Source: Gracilaria vermiculophylla | Taxonomy: Eukaryota > Rhodophyta > Florideophyceae > Gracilariales > Gracilariaceae | Assembly (NCBI GenBank): GCA_019155205.2 | Contig: JAHNZQ020003150.1 | Location: 2,393,274-2,457,273, forward strand | DNA: 64,000 nucleotides | Direction of reading: 5' to 3' | Shown here: positions 31,276 through 42,310 of the stretch, piece by piece | How positions within the stretch are numbered: the first letter of the stretch is position 1 | Layout of the letters: each line of letters opens with the position of its first letter | Program-made: the position numbers and the translations under genes | The notes under the pieces: model-generated | What the model saw: only the letters and a program-made list of their open reading frames with translations | What the model was told of the DNA's origin: nothing | Database searches by the model: none

Positions 31276-32815
31276 CAGGTGGGTACTCTATATAGTGCCA
31301 CCCTGTGCCGGACGCAAATAATTGGCACTATATCAAATCAAGCAATATTCAAAGTTCCTTCACAGCATTGACGAAGAATTTCCTTCTCCTTTACAATAGC
31401 TCTGTAATTAGCATTTGGCGCCGTGCTCTACCGTTTTTCTTTCGCTTTGCGCCTAGGAGAGCTGCTTTGGCCTTCCGCAAGTGATAAACAGCATCCCTTA
31501 CATCACTATCAATAGCAGTGCTCTCAATGCACTCAAAATGAAACCATATGTCAGTCTCCGAAGGCAATGCTGCAACGTGGCCATCGTCTTCGTCGCTATC
31601 GCAAGTGCGCTGTTACTCTCTCTCCTCAGCAGATTCAAATTCATTGACCGATTCCAAAGCGTCATGAACTAATGCTTCCCTGATTTCGTCATCCTCTTCA
31701 ATGTTTAACCACCTCTCAACCTCCTCCTCTCCCGGACAGTCATCCAACTGGCTTACAAGAGCATCATTACCCACATCACGAAGTGAAAGCTCTTTCATTG
31801 CACTCACCATTTCCTTCACCAGCTCTTTGTCCGCAACATTACAGGACATCTTTCCTTCACTTGCGTTCACCTCCGCCGCAAAATGCACCGGCAGCACTTG
31901 CAATTTTCTCCAACATCGCGCGATCGTCATCACAGACACCTCATTCCAACTTTCTTGAACCATATAGGCTACATCTAGCATATGAGAATCGAATCCGTCG
32001 TAAAGAGCACGCATTACTCTTTTCGCTTTACAGGCCTCCCGACGTTGCTGTCGTGTTTCGATCTCTTCCACGATCTTGCGCAGAAGAAGAACCCTATAGC
32101 GTGTTTTCCAGGCTGCAATAATGCCCATCTCCATAGGCTGGTGTATGGAATTACAGTTTGGTGGCAGTGTCATTAATTGCACCTGTTCTCGTACATCGGC
32201 GAGGTCTGTTCCATGCGGTCCACAATTGTCCTTCAACAACACACATGGGCGTGAAGTAAGCCTTCGAATAAATGGAAGGAAAATATCGAGGAACCAGATT
32301 CGAAAGGTAGAAGAGTCGGACCAGGCATTATGCTGACTAAGGTATGGGACAGGGGGTGACCCAAGACGAAAACACCTTGGATTCTTTGCAGTGCCAATAA
32401 TAGCCATGGGTAGTTTTGCAGACCCATCTGCATTCTTGCGAACGTACGCAGTAACACGATCCTTGGCTTTCACCGCTTTTGTTCCACGAACTGATTTTCG
32501 AGATTCATTGACTGCTAAGTAAGTGCGTCGAGGCACGAGTTTGAAGAAAAGTCCCGTTTCATCGACATTGAAGATGCAATCAACGTCGTAATTTCCCAGT
32601 CTCTCCCGCAAGGCACTCATATCCGCCGCAACCTTTAGCGCCGAGGCACTTCCTGCTTCGCCGGACAGTGACACTGACCGCAATGCGAAATGATTTATGA
32701 AATTACACACCCATCCTTTTGAAGCACGGAATTGTTGGAGTCGGCCTTTCTCATCTTCATTGGAGGTATTTTGTAGCATTGCGTCGCGCACCATTAAAGT
32801 CTTTTGCTGCAGTAC
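31276..32815 (-). mobile_element. Tigger/pogo-type transposon, truncated at its transposase start
   Basis: Left end CAGGTGGGTACTCTATATAG after a TA target (31274-31275). The subterminal inverted repeat ATATAGTGCCA/TGGCACTATAT lies at about 31290-31335. The right terminal repeat and the first part of the transposase gene are gone: transposase coding runs straight into the LTR start at 32816. Confidence 0.75.
31613..32794 (-). pseudogene. Tigger/pogo (DDE_1) transposase lacking the N-terminal HTH
   Basis: 393 open codons. CENP-B-like HTH end: RASKGWVCNFINHFALRSVS. DDE_1 core: CIFNVDETGLFFKLVP (first Asp), VLLKDNCGPHGTD (second Asp), PPNCNSIHQPMEMGI, where most relatives have Asp in QPMDxG and this copy has Glu. 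The C-terminal helices and acidic tail end at TAG/TTA-side 31613. The family binds terminal repeats through two N-terminal HTH units; the first and most of the second, about 100 residues, are missing because the frame begins at the gypsy LTR junction. The rest is strikingly free of stops compared with its neighbours. Confidence 0.88.
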
Positions 32816-33369
32816 TGTAGTATAGTGGCTCCTACGGAATTATGGTGGTTTGGCCTTATGGCATAATATTCCTAAGGAGGGTTCGTAATTTATTAGCTGG
32901 GCCACGTGGTGCATAATATTGCCTGCGTGCGCTACAGTATCCTTAAGGTACGGTAGAATTTATTATTTATTTTAGATATTTTATGCAGGTAATTAGCACA
33001 GTAGTGCGACCTGCCGAGGCGGGCTCCCGGCTAGATATTTAAGCTGCCGGTTGAGCTCCACCTCTGGGGAAGTAAAGACAAGCACCCTTGAGTCTTCTTC
33101 TACATTTTCCGGTTGGAGTCTCTTGTCTACTCACGCAGGTTTCTAAGCCGCCGATCCCCAGGTCGCATCATAGCAGCGCCTGTAGGAGCATTGTCCGCCC
33201 AGTGAACCTCCCCCTCCGCTTGGTGTTTGCGGATCCCTTTCAGAATTCCCCCGGCTCGCGACAGCGGATACCGGAGACCACCTTTAGGAATACGCGCCTT
33301 TGGAGTCACCAAAAACTCCCAACGGACGTTGTGCTCTACTACCTCGACAGGAGGGCTGACAGTACCACA
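32816..33369 (+). repeat. Gypsy B1 3' LTR (complete, 554 bp)
   Basis: TGTAGTATAG to CAGTACCACA, followed by the CTAGC duplication. The family partner at 63271-63823 is 553 bp. It contains TATTTAA-like and polyadenylation-like AT-rich stretches mid-LTR. Confidence 0.92.
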
Positions 33370-33374
33370 CTAGC

Positions 33375-34150
33375 GGTAACCACCGCTAATAGTACTACAC
33401 TTGGATACCCTTTGTAGCATCAGTGTTAATAGTATTGTTCTTTAGGGCAACATGGCCATTTAATATGAGTTCCGTCAATTGTTCCGACGCAGTAGGGTAG
33501 ACCGCTCAGCATTTCGAATCCATTCATTTCTCGAGCAATATCTTGTTCTTCGGTTGGGAAGCGCACGGCGTCTTCGTACTTTTGAGTTATACTCTACGTC
33601 AATGTCTTCACGCTTTCAGATACTGTGCTCGCGCCTATTCCGAGATGTGTCGCAGCTTTTTGGCATGTACATCCGCCAGCGTACAGCAGAAAAGCTGCTT
33701 TTTTGATCTCTTCTGACAGAGCTTTACGAAATTTTGAATCGTTTGCCTCTATGATGGCCCGTAGTCCTGGCGACAATTGTTGCAATGAGGGATACGTGAT
33801 TCGGAAAAGACTTTTCCAGGACGCGCCACCCATGATATTTCTTTTAATGCAAAGTCGAAGAACCAGGTTGGAGAGCTTTTGCGTCGAGACCACACCCTGC
33901 CGGGTGTTTCATGGCATTCACTGCAAGATGAGAGGATCATAACAGGAGCAGAGTTCAAGAACAGCAAGCATTGAACTGTGGTAATATCAGGGTTGTCTTC
34001 TTGAGTTGCAAGTACAGCAACAAGTGCTGCGGCAAAGCGTCTACGGCGTTCAGAGTCCATATGTATGGTGATGAAAGCCGTTGCGAAGCTTGGATTCTGT
34101 ATTGGAGTCGCTTTGAAATGTCCCCAAGATGCTGGGTATATTTTGTGCAT
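33375..34150 (-). pseudogene. PIF/Harbinger transposase, N-terminal part
   Basis: The minus strand begins with MDSERRRRFAAALVAVLATQ at 34060 and continues through frameshifts to AAFLLYAGGCTCQKAATHLG, IGASTVSESV (HTH-like), then GLPYCVGTIDGTHIKWPCCP at 33455-33510, which holds the first catalytic Asp (TIDGTH). It ends SVVLLAVVTA exactly at the gypsy B1 insertion and resumes at 26280 with SRRFTDVDIG. Length and box order fit the family. Frameshifts and two stops after PKEQYY make it inactive. Confidence 0.88.
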
Positions 34151-34239
34151 GACAACAGTTGTTCTAAGAAATGGGGAATCCCCAGGATCAAGGGTATTTC
34201 AAAGAGAATGCACCGTGTCCTGTCCATGTGTAGAAAGGG

Positions 34240-35010
34240 CATAACTTCAAAAGAGGACAGACGGCTGCTTTCATAATGGGCGGATTTCTGTTTGAACTTG
34301 AGTGTCTGGAGCGCAAGGTGCCAATCGGTTGATTTGGCCTGGATTGACCAGCGTAGTATTGAACACAGTTTTCGAATAAGATTCTCCGACTGCCCATCTA
34401 TTTGGGGACTGTTGGTGGTGAAGATGTGGTTCCGAAAATGGAGTGGACGAATACACGACCGCTAAAAGTTCCAGGCAACCTGGGAATCCCAGTCCGAGAT
34501 CATCGTGACTGGCATTTCAAAAACATATGTGTGTCGAAGAACCCGAAAATCTCATGTGTTGAGACAGACTTCGAGGGTTGAATAAACATAGCGCACTTCG
34601 ACAGTTGGTCCACTCCGACGAGAGTGGCGACCTGACCATTCTTGTCGAAAGCAGCTCCGTAAAAACCTCGAATCTGATAGTTTCTCAATACTTTTTTAGG
34701 ATGGGTAGTGGTTGAAAACGTTTGGGGGGAAGGGGGGGGGGGGCTGGCCTTTTTGTGTCAAGTTGATCTGAAACGGCCCGCATTTGCGGAAAACGTTGAA
34801 GATATTGCAGTACAATTGTGACTAATGAGCTTGGTATATCGTCTTGCAGTACGTCTTATCAGCGCCGAGGTGAATGACACCGTAAATATGTTGGACTATT
34901 TCCGTGGGGCAGCCTTTGCATCATCCACCGCATAGAAGACGTTGAAAATGTTGAACACCCCCGACTGGTGCACTGCAAGGTGTGCTACGTAGCCCAAATT
35001 CTGTGCATGC
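34240..35010 (-). pseudogene. Chromovirus A4: integrase zinc domain and core, part 1
   Basis: Minus strand, several frames: VIHLGADKTYCKTIY and LYCNIFNVFRKCGPFQ (HHCC zinc domain, 34740-34900), a poly-C tract (34722-34743 as G on plus), IRGFYGAAFDKNGQVATLVG, VDQLSKCAMFIQPSKSVSTH, SDWDSQVAWNF (second Asp), DGQSENLIRKLCSILRWSIQ (Glu), HLALQTLKFKQ and SSRLSSFEV. The first catalytic Asp is expected at GFDF but reads GFYG here. The right edge meets the 851-bp LTR. Confidence 0.85.
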
Positions 35011-35861
35011 TGTATTGCAATACCCGAAAGGGAAATTTACCACGAAGAATGATCGAACCTCCCTCTTTCGAGGTAGTTGACAGGCAGAGGCCTCCTCGGG
35101 AGAGGCACCCTAGCTGGACGTAACTCCAGGGCCAAGTCGTTGCAACGGGTGCAGGAGGATGACAAATGAGAAATCAGGGATCCTGCAAGTCCAGTGCTTG
35201 AGGCAGTTTCCGTAAGTATGGTGAGATTTTCCTGAAATATGTTGGGCCATCTCGGCGCGGCCCGGTAGTATTTCAGGCCGCGCAACTAGCGGGCTAGCTC
35301 ATTTGAGCGTGTGGGTGAAGTAGTCCAACAGAAATAGACCAGAGATCCGGTGGGGATAACCTCGTACGAGAGCGAACCTAAATGAAAGTAAAAACAGTCC
35401 GGACACTGGTTTTCAGCGCCACGAGCGCTTGGCTTCCGCAGTCCACGTCGTACTTCTCCAAGGTGGAGAGATATACCCGCGTAAGCGGCAAGAAAGATCA
35501 AAGATTCCGCCTGGTGCGGCTTACTGTGCGCGACGGCCGAAGTGCCGTCGCGCTAAGTACTGGAGCTCTAGAGCCGAAATGGCTGAAAAAACAAAATGAA
35601 TAACATGGCGAAAAATACTAAATTAACTGTGCAAGATGGGCGCCAACCAGCACTCATACTGTAGCCATCCGGCAGGGCTTGGCTGCCGCTCGCGTACCAC
35701 GGCGCGCGACACGCACTGTACTGTTTACTCCGAGACTCAACGCGTAAAGGGACGCGAATCACTCTCGTGGCAGTAACCGTTCTCATGAGTAAAGTCTAGA
35801 CGGAATTCGGTGAACCGGCAAAGTGCCGAGGAAAAACCTCCCTGGAGGGAGTTGCACTTTA
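35011..35861 (+). repeat. LTR family C, copy 1 (851 bp)
   Basis: Starts TGTATTGCAATACCCGAAAG and ends GTTGCACTTTA. The reverse complement of 50517-51367 aligns along the whole length, and both copies are exactly 851 bp. A gag-like ORF follows in the same orientation, so this is probably a 5' LTR. Confidence 0.85.
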
Positions 35862-35876
35862 TATTCCCCTCTTCAG

Positions 35877-36263
35877 ATGGAGTACACACCTCGCCGAGGA
35901 AGAGCGATGGTGAGAAGCAGCGATAAGAGCACGCCCGACTCGCCGGCTTCCGGAACTCTGTCTAGACGGTCATCATGTGCTCACTTCAAATCCACTCCGA
36001 CAAATTCGGGAACCGTTACCAACGATCGCAATATATTCGAACGCACTCTGAACCATCCTGCAAGGTGTTTCACCGGCTTCCAATCGGTTCCGACTCCGTG
36101 GCATAGCCGCAGTACGCCTGAAGAAGAACCGCCCGGCATGTGGCGCGATGATGCGACAGCCGCTCAGGCGGATACTCCGACTAGTCTGAGACGCGAAACC
36201 TGTTTAATAAAAATTATGTCAGGCAACGTGCTCGAGGAGCTCAGCGCCGACGAAGAATTTTAG
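35877..36263 (+). pseudogene. Gag N-terminus of the family C element
   Basis: ATG 15 bp after the LTR; 128 codons to TAG. Basic, Ser/Pro/Thr-rich start (MEYTPRRGRAMVRSSDKSTP), then an acidic tail (NVLEELSADEEF). No zinc knuckle or protease follows; beyond 36264 the DNA is AT-rich without coding character, so the element is 3' truncated. The longer frame from 35823 starts inside the LTR and is not preferred. No strong family match by eye; called gag from position only. Confidence 0.5.
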
Positions 36264-38525
36264 TTCAACAGGGAAGGTATTCGGCATGAAATGTGAGTTT
36301 AAAGAGCAGTGAATTAAGCGTCACGGAGTTTGGGTGCCAAAACTTTTTACCGTGTTTGATGCTTCATCAAGTATAATAGAGTTGGAAAGAGCGTCTGTTT
36401 CTGGGACAAATAGGGCAGAAATTTCGCACCGTGGATTACCTTTTCTTCTGCATTGGCTTCCTCGAGAATTCCTCGATATAAATATTTTACAGAGCGTCCG
36501 CATGGTTCATGCACAGCGTTCAACATGCTCATTTTATTTCTCCTTCAGAAGCTTCTTCCATTTTTATCGTGCTTTTGCCAATGGGCTCTAGAAAATTAAT
36601 ACGATCCTCTAGAGCTCTTACCCATTTTCGTCTTTTGAGCGCAAACTTCTTTTTCTGAATTGAAATGAATTTTCTTTTATTCGATTTCCAGACAGCTGAT
36701 CTTTCATTCTTTAAGATTGAGAAGAAGGTCTTCCGAGCACTTTCTCATTCTTTTTACATTCCGCTTTTATGCAGACCTGCTTCGACAATATACGGGTAAG
36801 TTCATCATTTTCTGTTCCAGATATTGAACGTTCTTGTTTCTTATTTTCAGCATTCGCTAGTATTTGAAAATAATCGGCATCGTCTTTTTCTTTACTTTTT
36901 AGGGCTCTGCGTAAAATTTACTCTCGAATCCACTCTCTTGCGTTTTTGTTTTTTTTTCGAAAGCCGCTTCCTCTCTCTCAAATTGTTCTTTCTCACCTTT
37001 TTAGTCAATATCTAGAGTCAGGGCGCTAAAGAGACTTTCTATTACGCCATAGTTTTTGACAATTGGAAATAAGTTTATTCTTTTCTGGTTTTTTCTCGAC
37101 AATACAGCAAATATAGACGTATGAAATGGTCATGAAGGGTCATAATTGATATAAAATGCACTGTTTGCAAATACATGTGATGGTATTTGCTCAAAAAATA
37201 TTCGTTAAGTACCATTCCAAACGTTGCTTCAAGACGGCCCCATTTTCACATATTTGTATCTTATGAGCAAACCGCTTCAAACAAGAACACTAGGTATGCC
37301 TCTGGAAATCGAAAACTTTGATGAGTTTTGTAGATTGAAGTGTAAAGCCTTTGACAGCATTTTCATGCGATAAACTGAAATGTGCTTCATTACTTAAGTT
37401 GGTGCCGAATTATATGTTTTATAATCTAGGGAGCTCATTTTTGGTGTTGTCAAAGTTTCAAAAAGAATTATTCACAAACGTACTGCGCCAGGTATTGAAA
37501 ACCAGAGTTGAAGGTTTCTTGCTGCGTAGAATCTCGGGAGTTAACCGCAAGTGGAATGTGAGATTTACGTTTGTGTACAAACGTGTTCCAAGCATAGGCT
37601 TCCGGTATTACTGTATCTCACGAACTAACCACAAAGTAATCCTGGAGTTTTCTTCACACATCTTATGTAGGTAAAACATTTGCGGATTCCTCGACTTTTG
37701 CTGCCTAAGAGAACTGCCACTGTCCACTTTGAGTGTTTTTCAGACCAAATATAGCCATTTCAGGTACATATATTACTTTCAGTCGATCTGAAAAGTTAAA
37801 ATTTCACACCCATGTTTGAAATGACTGGGGTTGCTTGCAAAGCCTTAAAAGAAAAGAAAAAGTTGTTCTCTGTCAACTATCAAACGGTCATTGACAAAGT
37901 TATGCAACGGTTGAAAAGATTTACAGACTAGTCACCTCAGTCGAGGCTGTCTGTTATGTCAACGACGGCCCTATCGATGCTCGTAGACAGGACAATTAAA
38001 AATAAACTCCTGTTTAAAATGGTTGTGGGAAAGGATAATGGAATTCACTGTAACTCTAAAATGTTAGGAGCTGAGGGTCTTTTTCATTACTTTAGACTGT
38101 GTAAAATTTGCAGAAGCAACGCCTTCATAAGCCTATATATCATTAAGGGCTACCTTGAACATATATTCATATTTGAGTTGACGAATCTCAGATGCGACAC
38201 AGACAGGATTCTCAAAGCATTTTCTAATCAAAATATTTCATCAAACTCCTAAGCAACTGTCTCATAGGTGCAGGGACTGCGACCAATCAGAGATTTTGAC
38301 CCTGCAGATAGATATTTTACGATACGCACGTTGCTAGCAACTATTCTCAAAGAGAATTGAGACCTTAATGTTGCGCAAAAAGTGACGAAAGTTGCTTGGA
38401 CGCAAAGAACGTTGACTGAGAGAGTAAAGAATGTACTTGTCAAAGTGAAGTGAGATTTTTCGTACTTTTGTCGAGAGCAAGTGAAGGAAACAGTCATCTG
38501 GTACGTCTTTGTCAGTGCAAAATAG
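36264..38525. other. Spacer, nothing firmly recognised
   Basis: About 2.3 kb, T-rich on the plus strand at 36540-37000. ORFs of 98-107 codons at 37351-37674 and 37956-38252 have no recognisable motif. The chromovirus A2 target site lies at its end (GTAGC). Confidence 0.45.
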
Positions 38526-38530
38526 GTAGC
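38526..38530. repeat. Target-site duplication GTAGC, left copy (chromovirus A2)
   Basis: GTAGC before the 5' LTR and again at 50191-50195 after the 3' LTR. Confidence 0.9.
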
Positions 38531-38890
38531 TGTATCTAATATAAGCCATGGACTATGGCGATCGGCGGTTCAAGCGTGTCGCGCTACCTACTGCAAGCAT
38601 TTCCACCGTATATTGCAAAACGGAGCACAAGATCATTGCAATTTGTAAGGACGACGCCTGGTTCAAGCCAAATCACAACAGTGCGTCGTGTGCTTCATGA
38701 GCTTCAAGTACCCGTCTCATATTTCAAGCGGAGGTGGGCATAGCGCCGTACGACACGAACGCCCAAGTATATAGACGAAAAGATAGGACGCGTAACGTTT
38801 AGTTTATTGAAACACAATAAAAAACAGCCAGACACACCTCTTGGGAAACAGTGTGACTAATCACGCTTCTTTTAATTCGGCTGTGTTATA
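38531..38890 (+). repeat. Chromovirus A2 5' LTR (360 bp)
   Basis: TGTATCTAAT to CTGTGTTATA. It shares block order with the A1 LTR and the 49830 LTR, including cgcctggttcaagcc, cgtcgtgtgcttca and acgtttagtttattga. Confidence 0.88.
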
Positions 38891-39062
38891 TTTTTTAGCA
38901 TTCTTTTAGATCTTTACGCTGAATCAGCCCTCTCTCTTCTTCTTTCTAGCTTATATTCACACCGTTTCCCTGTTTTCCTGTTCACCGGGCGCCATGAGCT
39001 CTCATGGTTAACGTCTGCGTACAATCTTTGCCACGTCTTGTTCGCGTCACTCAGCAAGCCAT

Positions 39063-40440
39063 TTGACCCCGTCAGTTGATAACGAGCGCGATCCATCACG
39101 CACACGATCTGTGTCCGTCACCATTGTTGCTCTTTCACATGCTTCCACTGCTGATGAACTAGAACCGGAAGCTTTTCCCCGCACAGAAGCTGGCCAACAC
39201 CAACGCTCGCCCTCTCCGGAGATTGCTCCCTTGCCAAGCTCTCGACCACAAACAGAGCAAGAGATCAAGAATGGGTAAGTGTTGAGGAAATTAATTCCTT
39301 TTTGAACAATCTTTTACTTTCTGCCCAGCCATCAACACGCCATGGAGGCACTGCCTGTGCAGATGCAAAACAAATAGACACGAGTGTCGGGCAAAATAGA
39401 GACTCTCGAACGTCATTTCCAAGTTTACGAGCCCTGCAACGTATCCCAAGACCATACATATTATTATACCACTCTTTCAAGCGCGGCGACCTCCCAAAAG
39501 CTTTAGCACAGAATTCAGGAAGAGTCTCCAGTCCCGGACCACCCGAAAGCCTTGGTCGTCAGCCCGGACACAAGAATATGGCAGCCATTTGTTGGGACAG
39601 AGGACCAGCCAAGTTATATTTCCCAGGCAGACCTCCCACCAGCCGTTCGGATCTTGCAAATGCAGTCAAACCCGCATGCAATAGGACACACGCCGCACGG
39701 CAGAATGAAAGCACTTCCGTGCGCGTGAAAGTCTTCATTTTGGGTATCCCAAATGCTTCATTGCTCTGTTCAGCCGTTATGGCAGCCCAGGAAGTGCTTA
39801 TATCGGTCTACAAGCTTTGCAATGAAGCCTAATGCTGGTACAATCGAACGAGGCGCCACAAACCAAAACTTGCGTCATTGAATGCTCTCAAAGCCGGACT
39901 AGTTAAGGCCTTGGTCCACGCAAAAGAGATGGCGGAGAAACGATTGAAATGTATCCTATTTCAACTCCGCGGTTCCATGGAAGACCATCGAACTTTTTTT
40001 ATACACATAATGGACACCCCTCAAATCCAACTTATTGGGACCTATAGCTATCTGCAGCTGTCTCTTTTGACATCCTACAGATGCAAAGTATAGTAGCGCT
40101 CCCCACGGGATCTCTTCCCGATTCGGAACAAGCCCTGAACTTTGCTCGTACGCTACATACGGCTGATAATTTTTGTGAAACGGCGATTGCCGCTTTTAAG
40201 CAGTCTAGTAAGTCTTATCACAGAAGCAGTTTTAATCTTGAAGGCCATCGCTTGTGAACTAGTTCGTTAATCCTCCTTGACGCCGCCAAACGCAATAAGG
40301 AAGCCAATTCGTTCTCTGGGAGAGCAGCAGAGATCTTGAATGTAGAGTGCGATCACATTTATATGGCTCGTGACCAGTGTATGCGCTGCGGCCAGATCTA
40401 ATAAAGTGACCTAAAGCACCCCTGTCGCAAACCTTTAGTG
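39063..40440 (+). pseudogene. Chromovirus A2 gag
   Basis: Same layout as the A1 gag: TEAGQHQRSPSPEIAPL, RPPTSRSDLANAVKPACN, MNALKAGLVKALVHAKEMAE, LRGSMEDH, SYLQLSLLTSYRCK, TLHTADNF-like remnants and a knuckle trace (DQCMRCGQ near 40376). Stops and frameshifts are frequent. Confidence 0.8.
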
Positions 40441-40613
40441 ATGGCCTCACGTGGTAAGAAATCGTGAAAGAAATACTGTCCTCTCCGCATATCGGTGTGA
40501 CTCGTCCCAATTCTTCTATATTACACCCCATTTCCTCGCACAACACAGCACGTGCCTCCCAAACCAGTATCTGTACTTCTACAAAGGTGGATTGGAGCCC
40601 ATAGGGATAACTG

Positions 40614-41012
40614 ATGCACGAAGCTACTCTGCATGGCCACAGTGTTGATTTCCATCTAGACCCCGGCGCTTCTCACGCTTTTTTCTCCCCCGACGCCCCT
40701 AAATTTTGTAACCACGCTTTGAAGCTCTCTCGCTTCTGCGAAATGGAATTCAGAGACAGCTTGACTACCCCGATCTTGGTGGAAGCGGATGCAGCAATCT
40801 CCATGAAAGGATGCTGCGCGTCAACATCGGCGTTTGTAATTAAGATAAAGCTGTGCGAAAATGTTCCACACGTATTCCCAGTAGGCTTTCAATGGCTCCA
40901 TTATACACTACTTACCATCAATTGGTCTTCACACTCGCTTTCCATGAAGCGCAATGATGGATTGAGCAAAACCATCCCTTCTCGTTGCTTCACGTCTGGT
41001 AACAACCGGTAA
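40614..41012 (+). pseudogene. Chromovirus A2 aspartic protease
   Basis: 133-codon frame: MHEATLHGHSVDFHLDPGAS, AFFSPDAPKFC and the region leading into RT (SSHSLSMKRNDGLSKTI). The active-site triplet is D-P-G as in A1. It runs into RT remnants by frameshift. Confidence 0.75.
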
Positions 41013-41057
41013 AACACGGAGACGATGCCAAAAATATAATCCAAGTGACTCCCGCAG

Positions 41058-42310
41058 TTGGCCGCGGAGCGATACTCCGAACTGTGCACTATTTGCCTCA
41101 TGCTAGCCTCCACCGTTTACTGCTACCCCGATCTAACGACAATTGTTAAAAAGTTTCAAGATATGTTTTGGGAAGAGCTGCCCTATATTCTGCCGCCATC
41201 TTGCGAGTTTGGTTTCGAAATAAACCCCAGGGGCGATTACCGGCCACCTGTGAGACCTGTGATCCGGGTCTTTGCACAGGAACTCATGGTCCACCGCAAC
41301 AAATCAGATGTCGCACTTCGAAACGGCCTCCTCCGTCCTTTAGCCGCTTCCTATAGAGCCCCCACTTTCGTCGTGAAATAGAAATCAGGCGATTTTCGTA
41401 TCGTCTGCGATTAGAGCGGCCTCAAACGCACAAAAATTGCAGACTTTACACCACTTCTCCATATCGATGAAACGCTAGATTAGGTGGCCGCTGAGAAATG
41501 CTTCTATCAAGTAGACTTTATGTTCACCTACCACCAAATGTGCATCAAGGAAAGTGACTGCCATAAGACAGCAATAAGGACCCTGTTTGGATCTTTCGAG
41601 TGACATGTCTTGTGCTTTGTACTCACCAATGCGCCCGCCGCCTTCTCAAGACTGATTTTCTCCGTACTTTGTCATTTCAACGGAAGATGACATCCCCGTG
41701 TACAGGCGTTTACTGGAAAAATACAAGCTGCAATTGCATAACATCGGCGAGGCACTTCGCAAAATCCGCTTTTCGTCAAATTGAACAGTCACGCATATGG
41801 CGTCCGTGAAGCAGAATTTCTTAGGTTTCGTGTTTCCGCCTAGGGCATCTCCACGCAGGATCATCTTGTCACTTTGGCTCACGATTGGCCAACACCCCGG
41901 CATATCCGCCATGTGCAGCAGTTTTGAGGACTCGCCAACTTCTATCGGCGTTTTTTCAAAGGCTATGCACACATTCGCAGCCCAATCTCAGATCTACTGC
42001 GCTTTCCCATTGTTCAATGGGGTACAGGGCAGGAAAATGCTTTCAAAACGAATAGGGACGCTCTGTCTTCCGCCATGCCCCAGTTGAGGCACACGTCGAT
42101 GCCTCCAAAGAGACTCTTTGGTCACTGATGCTTCCCAATTCGCCGTCAGTGACACGCTGTCAAAGGCAGAGCAACCCATCGTATTATCATCGCACCGCCT
42201 TTCACCCCCTAAGAGACGCTGCAATACTAGCGATCAGAAACTACTCGCTGCAATGACTGTTCTACGCACGTGGGGTCTTTAACTAGGCGGACGGGACTTT
42301 ACGATCTTAA
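41058..42310 (+). pseudogene. Chromovirus A2 reverse transcriptase and RNase H start
   Basis: LTTIVKKFQDMFWEELPYIL, VRPVIRVFAQELMV, then with stops HQMCIKESDCHKTAIRTLFG, ERIPTSIGVFSKAMHTFAAQ-like frames, and TLCLPPCPS matching the connection region. RNase H begins LLVTDASQFAVS and breaks at the Harbinger derivative. The catalytic YLDD region is no longer legible (41680-41710). Confidence 0.85.

Larger units (their letters stand above)
26281..33369 (+). mobile_element. Ty3/gypsy retrotransposon B1
   Basis: Delimited by LTRs at 26281 and 32816-33369 and by CTAGC duplications. Order: LTR, gap, ORF1/gag, protease, RT, RNase H; integrase is missing. A truncated Tigger transposon abuts the 3' LTR and no polypurine tract remains. 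A second copy of the family starts at 63271. The comparable 318 bp of the two LTRs differ at only three positions by hand count, yet the coding region has many stops. Confidence 0.9.
24893..34240 (-). mobile_element. PIF/Harbinger transposon, split by gypsy B1
   Basis: Left end: TAA (24893-24895) followed by TGCTCATCTCCCGCCAACGT, close to the 16-bp terminal repeat of the Harbinger derivative at 42311 (GAGCATCTCCACCAAC). It holds a plus-strand accessory ORF (25008-25700) and a minus-strand DDE transposase in two pieces (25755-26280 and 33375-34150). The right end was not found; 34240 is where chromovirus integrase similarity resumes, so that limit is approximate. Gypsy B1 occupies 26281-33369. 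Confidence 0.8.

Noticed and set aside
37351..38252. ORFs of 107 and 98 codons before chromovirus A2
   Set aside because: No recognisable features; lengths are not unusual for DNA of this size and composition.
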